In this document: in pieces, positions 10,995 through 21,700 of the stretch
How the letters are laid out: every line of letters begins with the position of its first letter
How positions within the stretch are numbered: position 1 is the stretch's first letter
NCBI GenBank assembly: GCA_964019425.1
Contig: OZ025848.1
Coordinates: 620,001 to 684,000 of the forward strand
DNA length: 64,000 bases
DNA from: Flectonema sp. DT1601
Taxonomy: Eukaryota; Euglenozoa; Diplonemea; Diplonemida; Diplonemidae
Reading direction: 5' to 3'
Made by a program: the position numbers and the translations under genes
Notes under the pieces: model-generated
What the model saw: the letters and a program-made list of their open reading frames with translations, nothing else
What the model was told of the DNA's origin: nothing
The model's database searches: none

Positions 10995-11570
10995 AGACGT
11001 TTCTAGTGTTTAAGAAGTAGTTGATTACCACATCACTTTATTATAGTTAGATAGAGATCACATTATTGATTCCAACGTCTGTTATATACTTTTTTCAATA
11101 ATGATTGCAGCTATTAATTCATATCAGGCAAACCAATTTCCTCTAACAGTGATTTATTAAGCCTCTCAGCCTCTCTATTTTCTGTTTTTTTTTTTTTTTA
11201 AAACTTGCGCAACAAGCAATCAGCCTTTCCTGATAGAGAAAGAAGTTGTCTTTTCAAAACTTGAGGCTAATTACAGCGACAAACGATTCCGCCTGTTCTG
11301 ATTGCTTTGTTTATCTTTAATTCAAAATGATGCTTCTTTTTTTTTTAATTTTTTTTTTTGCATTATTTTTTCCATCATCGATAGTACTCTTCCTGTAGTA
11401 GCTATAAGAGGAGAAGACACTGGTGGATTACTGACGAGTTCAATCTCTATACGCGAGACAGTCTGCAACTGATATGGAGCACCACTCCTGATTGAGAGGA
11501 GCGGTAGCTGATCTTTTGCTGCTTTCTGTTGTTGGCATCTAAATATTTTTTTTTTTTTCCCTCATAAAGT

Positions 11571-11945
11571 TCTCCGTCTCCCTTTTCACTTGCAATCATC
11601 CAGTGGGGATGTTGTTGGCTCCCCAGAAGTAACATCAATAAAAAGTTTATCGACTGAAAACAATAGTAACGATAAGAAGCTTGGGGTAAGTGGATCCCTT
11701 TTATATTTATTAACTTTTTTCCCCTTCCTTGTCCTTAAAGAAATTTCCACTTCATCAGTTAGAGGTGGTGAGTTGCTCGAGTTTTTTTTGTTTGCTTTTT
11801 TTTTTTTTTTTTGTAATTATTTTTATACCACTACTCGGTATTATATACATCGTTACCACACTTGTTGTTCTTACAGGGGATGCTTGAAAGAGTGTCACAG
11901 AAATTTCTTCTACTGTCCTGTGAGAGTCCGAGCAGTGTTTGGTAG
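11571..11945 (+). CDS. Probable small spliced gene with a 27-nt exon (5' end unknown)
   Basis: Three segments join in frame with canonical sites. The first runs from about 11571 to 11685 (donor GTAAGT). The second is 11741-11767 (acceptor TCCTTAAAG, donor GTGAGT). The third is 11877-11945 (acceptor TTGTTCTTACAG). The joined frame runs ...TENNSNDKKLG, KFPLHQLEV, GMLERVSQKFLLLS...SSVW and stops at TAG. All internal junctions are phase 0. The first segment follows a T-rich tract ending CATAAAG and has no in-frame ATG, so at least one more 5' exon is needed. I recognise no domain. The middle exon codes for only nine residues. The alternative is non-coding RNA or chance. Confidence 0.35.
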
Positions 11946-12792
11946 AGAGAAGTGATTTTTCGTTCTCTTTCTCGGTGATACCTTTATTTATGCGTCTTCG
12001 TTGTTAAGTTGGGTAGGTGACCTTTTGACTCGCAAACTGTGGAATGCTTTCTCAGGCTGTTCTTCAGATCGATAAATGTTATCATCAGGCCTGCTGGTTG
12101 ACAGAAAAAAAGAGAAGGCCTTTGCGTTCTTTTTTTTAACCCCTTTTCATATATATTTTTAAAAAGATTTTCTGTAAACACCGTACTGGTAGTCAGTTGT
12201 GTGGTTCTCTATTGCTAAGTTATATCGGCTCCTAAAAGGTCTTTGGTTGAATTACAAAGAATTTCTTTATCTGAGCCGTCTTCTTTCTTTCAATTACAAG
12301 GCAGAGGGGAGGGTTGCATTGATGACAGTACAACAAGTGTGATATTTGGATTTGTTTTTTTGTATCTTTTTTAAAATACGATAACCATCTGTACATCTTA
12401 TAGTCAAGCAGTGTATAAAGCACGTCGAGGGTAGGCTACGAATGACTATATAAGTACCTCTCACAATCCTTGTGGACAATTGTTGGATTGTCACAGTAAG
12501 GCATTTTTCTTATAATTTATAAATAAGGAGACAAAACCCAAAATAATAAATAAAAACGGTTTTTTTTTTTTTTTTTTTTTTAAATTTGTTAAGTTGCTCT
12601 TGTCTTCCTCCACTTGGATGTATTTTTTTCATAAATCTTTATCGACCCATGCGTTCATGTTCCCGTCCCTCCCTTCTTGGTGACCGTCAAGATTGTTTTG
12701 AAGAAGTATTATTCGTATCCTATGACCTGTTTGTTGATAATTAGGAATGCCCAAATCCCATATTCAATGACGCACATGAGATGTTGGGGTAA

Positions 12793-12920
12793 TTCAGTCT
12801 CGATAATTGACTGACTGACTTCTACATCATAAGTGATGATGATGATGAGAGAATAGGTTTTTCTCGAAACCTAAATAGTTACTTCAAAAGGCTGAGTTAA
12901 GCATCACCATAGTCACTGGA
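12793..12920 (+). repeat. Dispersed ~115-bp repeat, copy 2
   Basis: Same ordered blocks as the copy near 3.9 kb (GATAATTGACTGACTGACTT, CTACATCATAAGTGATGATG, CAAAAGGCTGAGTTAAGC, ATCACCATAGTCACTGG). It has an expanded TGATGA microsatellite and a slightly longer middle. Same orientation as copy 1. Confidence 0.6.
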
Positions 12921-14605
12921 TCGTTAACATATTTTAATTATCGTTTTATGTTATTGTTATGATAAACAATACCACGTCAGTATCATCACCCCCCATCCTA
13001 ACCCAATCCTCTGTCGTTAGGTTTGACAAACTCGTCACGTAATTCCTGTTCGAACCATTTGCGGTTTTCTTTTTTATTTGCCTGATGTCTTTCCTTTTAT
13101 TTTAGTTTTTAAAAAAAAAAAAAAAAAAAAGTTTATTAATTTTGTTTCGCATTTTGGGGAACTAATTATTATTATTTTTTAAATGCTTCTCTGTTGATCT
13201 GCTTGTCATTAGTGTCTTCTCATTCTTCCTGTTTTGATGTTTGTGATCCACAATGATGGTCCCTGTAACTGCTTACATATTAGGGAAACAGCGTGAGTAT
13301 GATAGTCAATCTGGTTTGTGTTCGACACAAGGGATAGACTACCTCATCGATCTTTCTAATTATTGAATTCAATAACCCGATAAAAGAATAGCAGATCTGA
13401 TTCTTATTCTTACTATTTGGGGAGGGTCATATTGACCAATTCGGATTATTTATTCCGTCTTCAACGCATGCGTAGCATTTCAACAACTGGTTTGTTCTTG
13501 TTGTGATGGTTTTGTCTTTACCGTTGGTTCTTAAGGTTAAGACCTCCCTGAGATTCGCCACTTGGGAGTTCATAAATCGCGTTATCGTTAGTTTTCAGTA
13601 CTTTATTTTCTTCGGTCTTTTTTTTATTTTTATTTTTATTGGTATCTTTTTTTGTCAAAAGACAAGAGACCTTCCCACGTCATAAAAAACTTTCATTTCT
13701 TTCCTTTTGCAGTCTTCCTTTTTAAAAACGGACAGATGTAAGGTACTCCCTTCTAGTGATTGTGCTGACTTCGATACTTAAATATGTATTACTGTTACTT
13801 GTGAATCATCAAAAATGGAATAGTAATTATCAACTGGTAGTCCATACGGGTTATGATTACTATTGCCGTGTTTTTGTTCGCTTCTTTTTTTGTTTTGAAA
13901 AAAAAAAAAATAAAAAATCGTTTGATGGATCGCCTCACTGGGGTTCAACTTTCCTTAACGGCAACTAGTCAAAACAATGACCCCCAACGCGCATATCTTT
14001 GTGTTATTTTAGTTTGTTATTTAATATTTGTATTTCTCTCGCAAAATGTCACTTCTTTGGAGTACGACGAAAAATTATTGGCCATCAGTTTGGCAATCAA
14101 CAAAAAAAAAAAATCAACACTTCGAAGGACGTTACTGAATTCAGTGTTTTGCCACCCGTTTGTGTTGTTATCGATGTGGATGACTTTATTGGTCTGAGTC
14201 TGTTACAATTAAACAAAGATATAAAAAAAGAAATATAAGAAGAAGGAATGAAAAAAGACAACGTTTCTTGGTACTCGGCTTAGACCCATACCTTTCCAAT
14301 GCTGTCATATTATCCTAACTTCTTTATATTTGTCGACTCACTAAATAAACAGCGAGACTTCATTTTTTGGATCGACAAATTGCAACCTCCCCCTTGCAAT
14401 GAAATTCTTAATCACTTTTTTGTGTTGTACGGTTCATCTCTCGTTCCCTAATCTTTTTTTTGTATTTTCAACGTCTTTCAAACAAGAAACTGATAACCAC
14501 ACGGTCGATGTTCATATAACCTTAAGAAGAACACAACCACTCTTTTCAATTACAAGGTTTAAAAAACAATATCTTTTCGAATCCATACCCAGGTTACAAT
14601 AAGAA

Positions 14606-15520
14606 ATGTCTGACAGAATGAAGTGGGTGGTTATCGATCTCGGAAGTTCAGTAACAAAAGTTGGAATTGTAGGTGAAGGTTGTGTTCGTTTTGAAACACC
14701 TACCGATTTGAAACTGTCGAAATCGATGACTGAATCAGGAGGAGTTGTAAGAGAAGGATACATTCAACCTTTTATAAGAAAAATTGTAACAGAAAAAATA
14801 CAACTTGGAATGGACTCATGCAAATTAATAATACTAACAAATACGTGTTCAAGACAAAGTCTTTGTGATTCTATCACTGCAGCGCTACCGACATCAGCGA
14901 TAATTAATTCACATGCTGCAGCTTTAATCTGTAGTGGGTTTCATACTGGGTTGGTTTTGGACATTTCTTGCACAGAAACTAGATGTATTCCTATCGTTGA
15001 AGGAACTGTGTTAGAAAATGATGCAAAATTTTGTTCCTTGTCATCGTCATTGGTCCGGGAGAGATATAATAATATTTATCGAAGGGTTAATTCCACAACA
15101 GCTATTCCTTCTTTGGATTTTTTATTAAAAAGAGGAAGAGTCGTTTCTAAGGATTCTAAACAAGTTACGGAACCATCTCAAAGCGTATCTAATCCTGTTC
15201 AGCTTCCCTTGTCAGAACCCTACGAGGTATTATTCGATGGTACTGAAGACTCTCCAGATAGTCTTACTTTACAAAGTATTATAGTTTCAGTTATTTCCTC
15301 TCTTGAGATTGTACAGAAGAGATCTGTTGCTTCGAATATTGTAATAACTGGAGGCTTATCAAACGTCCCTGGTCTAACAGAAAGACTTTCACAAGAAATA
15401 ACATCCTTAAACACTTTACCACAATCTTTGATGGTAAGTTTTTCACAAACACCATTCTTGCCTTCAAATAGATGCGTCATTGGTGGATTAGCTTTGAAAG
15501 CTGTTCCGGCAATGATGTGA
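14606..15520 (+). CDS. Actin-related protein, Arp10/Arp11-like (dynactin pointed end)
   Basis: 304 residues in a single exon, starting 13 nt after a CCCAG acceptor-like site. The actin fold is recognisable: phosphate-1 loop VVIDLGSSVTKVGIVGE (residues ~8-24), SHAAALICSGFHTGLVLDIS with the phosphate-2 region near 110-120, and the adenosine-binding VITGGLSNVPGLTERL near 245-262, ending RCVIGGLALKAV. The short length, the weak conservation of actin signature residues and the missing subdomain-4 and C-terminal parts fit Arp10 (Arp11), the divergent dynactin pointed-end subunit, better than Arp1-Arp8. A second candidate dynactin subunit lies at 57.3 kb. The exact Arp class is inferred; another divergent Arp remains possible. 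Confidence 0.65.
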   Translation: MSDRMKWVVIDLGSSVTKVGIVGEGCVRFETPTDLKLSKSMTESGGVVREGYIQPFIRKIVTEKIQLGMDSCKLIILTNTCSRQSLCDSITAALPTSAIINSHAAALICSGFHTGLVLDISCTETRCIPIVEGTVLENDAKFCSLSSSLVRERYNNIYRRVNSTTAIPSLDFLLKRGRVVSKDSKQVTEPSQSVSNPVQLPLSEPYEVLFDGTEDSPDSLTLQSIIVSVISSLEIVQKRSVASNIVITGGLSNVPGLTERLSQEITSLNTLPQSLMVSFSQTPFLPSNRCVIGGLALKAVPAMM

Positions 15521-15796
15521 TTTGTATCTTAAAGTCTTGTTACAGATTATAATTAATGCAACCTTCAACGTTCCGATATTTCATTACTTTGTTGATTTAA
15601 GATTCTTTTTTTCTCTCATTCAAGACCTTGTAATCCCATTTTCTCATCAGCTACGACTACTAATGTTCCAATCAGTTATGTGATATTTCTTCAATACACT
15701 TTTCGTCGTGATATTATTAATTGTTTCGAATAACAACTGATGACTACTTCTATTTTCACAGAATACTTAAAACTCTAAATAACAACCAAATCAATA

Positions 15797-18700
15797 ATGA
15801 GACTGCTAATCCTCTTTATCTTATCATCTCTCGTCTATGGTCAGCTCAATCAACCTGATTGTTCTACAAAGAAGTGTCCTGATGGGTACTTCTGCAAGCA
15901 CTTTAACAATGCAAATGGTGTTTTCACTGAGTGTGTTCTAGCTGACACCAAGTCACCTGATTCTAGCGAGTCTCCAGAGATTGCTGACTGTTCCACGAAG
16001 AAGTGTCCTGATGGGTACTTCTGCAAGCACTTTAACAATGCAAATGGTGTTTTCACTGAGTGTGTTCTAGCTGACACCAAGTCACCTGATTCTAGCGAGT
16101 CTCCAGAGATTGCTGACTGTTCCACGAAGAAGTGTCCTGATGGGTACTTCTGCAAGCACTTTAACAATGCAAATGGTGTTTTCACTGAGTGTGTTCTAGC
16201 TGACACCAAGTCACCTGATTCTAGCGAGTCACCAGAGATTGCTGACTGTTCCACGAAGAAGTGTCCTGATGGGTACTTCTGCAAGCACTTTGACAATGCA
16301 GATGGTGTTTTCACTGAGTGTGTTCTAGCTGACACCAAGTCACCTGATTCTAGCGAGTCTCCAGAGATTGCTGACTGTTCCACGAAGAAGTGTCCTGATG
16401 GGTACTTCTGCAAGCACTTTAACAATGCAGATGGTGTTTTCACTGAGTGTGTTCTAGCTGACACCAAGTCACCTGATTCTAGCGAGTCTCCAGAGATTGC
16501 TGACTGTTCCACGAAGAAGTGTCCTGATGGGTACTTCTGCAAGCACTTTAACAATGCAAATGGTGTTTTCACTGAGTGTGTTCTAGCTGACACCAAGTCA
16601 CCTGATTCTAGCGAGTCACCAGAGATTGCTGACTGTTCCACGAAGAAGTGTCCTGATGGGTACTTCTGCAAGCACTTTAACAATGCAAATGGTGTTTTCA
16701 CTGAGTGTGTTCTAGCTGACACCAAGTCACCTGATTCTAGCGAGTCACCAGAGATTGCTGACTGTTCCACGAAGAAGTGTCCTGATGGGTACTTCTGCAA
16801 GCACTTTGACAATGCAGATGGTGTTTTCACTGAGTGTGTTCTAGCTGACACCAAGTCACCTGATTCTAGCGAGTCTCCAGAGATTGCTGACTGTTCCACG
16901 AAGAAGTGTCCTGATGGGTACTTCTGCAAGCACTTTAACAATGCAGATGGTGTTTTCACTGAGTGTGTTCTAGCTGACACCAAGTCACCTGATTCTAGCG
17001 AGTCTCCAGAGATTGCTGACTGTTCCACGAAGAAGTGTCCTGATGGGTACTTCTGCAAGCACTTTAACAATGCAAATGGTGTTTTCACTGAGTGTGTTCT
17101 AGCTGACACCAAGTCACCTGATTCTAGCGAGTCACCAGAGATTGCTGACTGTTCCACGAAGAAGTGTCCTGATGGGTACTTCTGCAAGCACTTTGACAAT
17201 GCAGATGGTGTTTTCACTGAGTGTGTTCTAGCTGACACCAAGTCACCTGATTCTAGCGAGTCTCCAGAGATTGCTGACTGTTCCACGAAGAAGTGTCCTG
17301 ATGGGTACTTCTGCAAGCACTTTAACAATGCAGATGGTGTTTTCACTGAGTGTGTTCTAGCTGACACCAAGTCACCTGATTCTAGCGAGTCTCCAGAGAT
17401 TGCTGACTGTTCCACGAAGAAGTGTCCTGATGGGTACTTCTGCAAGCACTTTAACAATGCAGATGGTGTTTTCACTGAGTGTGTTCTAGCTGACACCAAG
17501 TCACCTGATTCTAGCGAGTCACCAGAGATTGCTGACTGTTCCACGAAGAAGTGTCCTGATGGGTACTTCTGCAAGCACTTTGACAATGCAGATGGTGTTT
17601 TCACTGAGTGTGTTCTAGCTGACACCAAGTCACCTGATTCTAGCGAGTCTCCAGAGATTGCTGACTGTTCCACGAAGAAGTGTCCTGATGGGTACTTCTG
17701 CAAGCACTTTAACAATGCAAATGGTGTTTTCACTGAGTGTGTTCTAGCTGACACCAAGTCACCTGATTCTAGCGAGTCACCAGAGATTGCTGACTGTTCC
17801 ACGAAGAAGTGTCCTGATGGGTACTTCTGCAAGCACTTTGACAATGCAGATGGTGTTTTCACTGAGTGTGTTCTAGCTGACACCAAGTCACCTGATTCTA
17901 GCGAGTCTCCAGAGATTGCTGACTGTTCCACGAAGAAGTGTCCTGATGGGTACTTCTGCAAGCACTTTAACAATGCAGATGGTGTTTTCACTGAGTGTGT
18001 TCTAGCTGACACCAAGTCACCTGATTCTAGCGAGTCTCCAGAGATTGCTGACTGTTCCACGAAGAAGTGTCCTGATGGGTACTTCTGCAAGCACTTTAAC
18101 AATGCAAATGGTGTTTTCACTGAGTGTGTTCTAGCTGACACCAAGTCACCTGATTCTAGCGAGTCTCCAGAGATTGCTGACTGTTCCACGAAGAAGTGTC
18201 CTGATGGGTACTTCTGCAAGCACTTTGACAATGCAGATGGTGTTTTCACTGAGTGTGTTCTAGCTGACACCAAGTCACCTGATTCTAGCGAGTCTCCAGA
18301 GATTGCTGACTGTTCCACGAAGAAGTGTCCTGATGGGTACTTCTGCAAGCACTTTAACAATGCAGATGGTGTTTTCACTGAGTGTGTTCTAGCTGACACC
18401 AAGTCACCTGATTCTAGCGAGTCTCCAGAGATTGCTGACTGTTCCACGAAGAAGTGTCCTGATGGGTACTTCTGCAAGCACTTTAACAATGCAGATGGTG
18501 TTTTCACTGAGTGTGTTCTAGCTGACACCAAGTCACCTGATTCTAGCGAGTCACCAGAGATTGCTGACTGTTCCACGAAGAAGTGTCCTGATGGGTACTT
18601 CTGCAAGCACTTTGACAATGCAGATGGTGTTTTCACTGAGTGTGTTCTAGCTGACACCAAGTCACCTGATTCTAGCGAGTCTCCAGAGATTGCTGACTGT

Positions 18701-21700
18701 TCCACGAAGAAGTGTCCTGATGGGTACTTCTGCAAGCACTTTAACAATGCAAATGGTGTTTTCACTGAGTGTGTTCTAGCTGACACCAAGTCACCTGATT
18801 CTAGCGAGTCACCAGAGATTGCTGACTGTTCCACGAAGAAGTGTCCTGATGGGTACTTCTGCAAGCACTTTGACAATGCAGATGGTGTTTTCACTGAGTG
18901 TGTTCTAGCTGACACCAAGTCACCTGATTCTAGCGAGTCTCCAGAGATTGCTGACTGTTCCACGAAGAAGTGTCCTGATGGGTACTTCTGCAAGCACTTT
19001 AACAATGCAGATGGTGTTTTCACTGAGTGTGTTCTAGCTGACACCAAGTCACCTGATTCTAGCGAGTCTCCAGAGATTGCTGACTGTTCCACGAAGAAGT
19101 GTCCTGATGGGTACTTCTGCAAGCACTTTAACAATGCAAATGGTGTTTTCACTGAGTGTGTTCTAGCTGACACCAAGTCACCTGATTCTAGCGAGTCTCC
19201 AGAGATTGCTGACTGTTCCACGAAGAAGTGTCCTGATGGGTACTTCTGCAAGCACTTTAACAATGCAGATGGTGTTTTCACTGAGTGTGTTCTAGCTGAC
19301 ACCAAGTCACCTGATTCTAGCGAGTCTCCAGAGATTGCTGACTGTTCCACGAAGAAGTGTCCTGATGGGTACTTCTGCAAGCACTTTGACAATGCAGATG
19401 GTGTTTTCACTGAGTGTGTTCTAGCTGACACCAAGTCACCTGATTCTAGCAAGTCTCCAGAGATTGCTGACTGTTCCACGAAGAAGTGTCCTGATGGGTA
19501 CTTCTGCAAGCACTTTAACAATGCAGATGGTGTTTTCACTGAGTGTGTTCTAGCTGACACCAAGTCACCTGATTCTAGCAAGTCTCCAGAGATTGCTGAC
19601 TGTTCCACGAAGAAGTGTGCTGATGGTTTTGTCTGCGAAATTGTTAAGAAGTCAGTTGGTGTATTTTCAAGGTGTGTCTCAGCTACTAGTGATAGGAGTT
19701 GTAAAGTAAATGAAGATTGTTCGAAAGATGAGTTCTGTCGAGTGAAGTCACTGAGTTCCGGCATTTGTGGGGAAGAAATGATTTGTGTGCCGAGGGGAGG
19801 AGAAGGTGCTCCTTGCGGTGGATTCAAAGCTCCGTGTGATTTTGGAGTCTGTTTATCTTCACTGAAGTGTATTGTTTCTAAAAGTAATAATAATATTGGT
19901 GGAACTTGTATGCAATCTGCATTGTTTAAGGACAGCGTTTGCCGTATTGATGAAGGAATTGAAATTGTGATGGATCGTAGCTCTGAGTGTCCTTCAGGAA
20001 CGAAGTGTATTTTAGATGAAAAGTTTGATACGTGGAGCTGTAGGAGTAGTAACGCAATCAGATGTAGTCCTGAGTCATGTAAAGAGAATCAGTTTTGTTT
20101 AATTAATAATGGACAACTAAGTTGTATATTGCCACATGTTGATAGAAAGTGCAACGTTACAATAAACGAAGCAGTATTATGTGGTGCTGGTAAAATATGT
20201 ATGAAAGGATACTCATGTACGGGATGCGAACAGCAATGTAAATGCGATGAAAACGGGAAGAAATTATGTAGCAAGGAATGCAGACCAACTTGTGTGAAAG
20301 TGGACGAAAAGTCTGACTGCCTAACGGAGCCAATCTCACAATGGAAGTCTCTGGGGTGTGGTACTTTTAATTGTTTCAATTCAGTTGAAAGTCGTTCTAT
20401 TGAAGAGATGAAGTACTGCTGTGAGAAGACAGGTCGTTACTGTAAGGAACAAGACAGTGATCTGTTCGACTGCAAATCAGACCCACGAGGATGGACGTTT
20501 GCACAACGCAGTTGGTGTTGTTCACAACGTTCAGTTGGATGTCCAAAGTCAGAATATGACTGCAGTGTTAGTGATGACTCAATTCAGATTATAAAGACGA
20601 GTAATGAATTGTTGCAAGCTTCAGTTGTTGAAGAATGGGATTCTAAGAAGGCTGCCTACTGTTGCGATTACTTCCAAGTTGGATGCAAAGCTGACCGAGT
20701 GATGTTTGATTGTGAATGGAGTGAGAAGACTATTGCGGCTTGGACTGGAGAGCAGTCGGAATGGTGCTGTTCTGTGAAGGGAATCCGTTGTCCAGTCGTG
20801 GCAGATTTCACATTTGATGAGAAGTGTCAGGTCAAGAGTTCGGAGCGTAAGACATTATGGGACGAAGAGACGAGAAAGAACTGCTGTCTCAGGGAGGGTG
20901 TTGGATGCGCAAGTGAGAAGTTCGATTGTTTCGGTGACACGAAATTATTGTCCGAATGGGGAGCTGAACAAAGTAAATGGTGTTGCGAAGAAGAGAACGT
21001 CGCTTGCAAAGTAGACTGCGGTGCTGGTGCCGAAATAGTTTCTGAAGAAAACAAGAAGCAGTGCTGCGAGTCGAAGGGTTTGCACTGTTCGGGGATCACG
21101 AAACCCGAAGAAGAGGTACCCTCTGAGAAGATGGAGCACAAGAGATCATTCCGTGTGTCATTCAGAGATTCTTATCATGAGATTATGGAAAACCCGAAAA
21201 GGTTTCTCAGAAAGATGAGAAGAACCATCCTACGAGTCACCAAGGGATTGAAGCCGTCAAATCTGATGATCAACTTCATTGGTAGCCTGATGAAGAATAA
21301 TGCAGTTCCTCCTCAGGATGCCCGTGGGAGATGGGGAACTTCGATCCCGGCATCGTGGAATGAGGAGTTGTTCGCAGCGGAATCAGAATTAGTTGGAAGC
21401 AGACAAACTCACACACTTGGCCACGGTGTCAGCTCTAATGAGGAGCTTCAGTCTTTTGGTGACGAGGGACTGTTTGTTGAACTCGATATCCGGAGTAACG
21501 ATGAGGCTGTCGTTGATATGGGAGGAAACCTCCTCAAAGCCGCGATGAGCGAATCGGGTACTGGAAGTGGCCTCTTGAGGGACAACGGTGATGGAAGCAC
21601 ATTGTTATTAGAACCTGTTGGTCATGGAATGGAAGAAATCTCCTCCGCCCCTTCAAATGGCGAAACTGAAAACAGGACTGCTGGCGATAACAAAATACTT

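Larger units (their letters stand above)
10995..14605 (+). other. Long gene-poor region with homopolymer runs
   Basis: 3.6 kb without a long ORF. It holds many poly(T) runs (for example near 11190, 11340, 11800 and 12560) and a poly(A) run near 13110. One probable small spliced gene lies at 11571-11945 and one dispersed repeat near 12.8 kb (both listed). Between 13.25 and 14.24 kb several short open segments are flanked by donor- and acceptor-like sites (for example GTTAAGACC...GTTATC followed by GTTAGT, then TTTTGCAG before TCTTCCTTT). They may be exons of a small multi-exon gene that I could not resolve. A 67-codon ATG ORF at 14399-14602 ends 3 nt before the next gene and could be an upstream ORF. 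Confidence 0.4.

Noticed and set aside
15857-19597. CRISPR-like array
   Set aside because: The repeats are 129 bp, head-to-tail without unique spacers, in frame inside a coding gene with signal peptide and TM helix.
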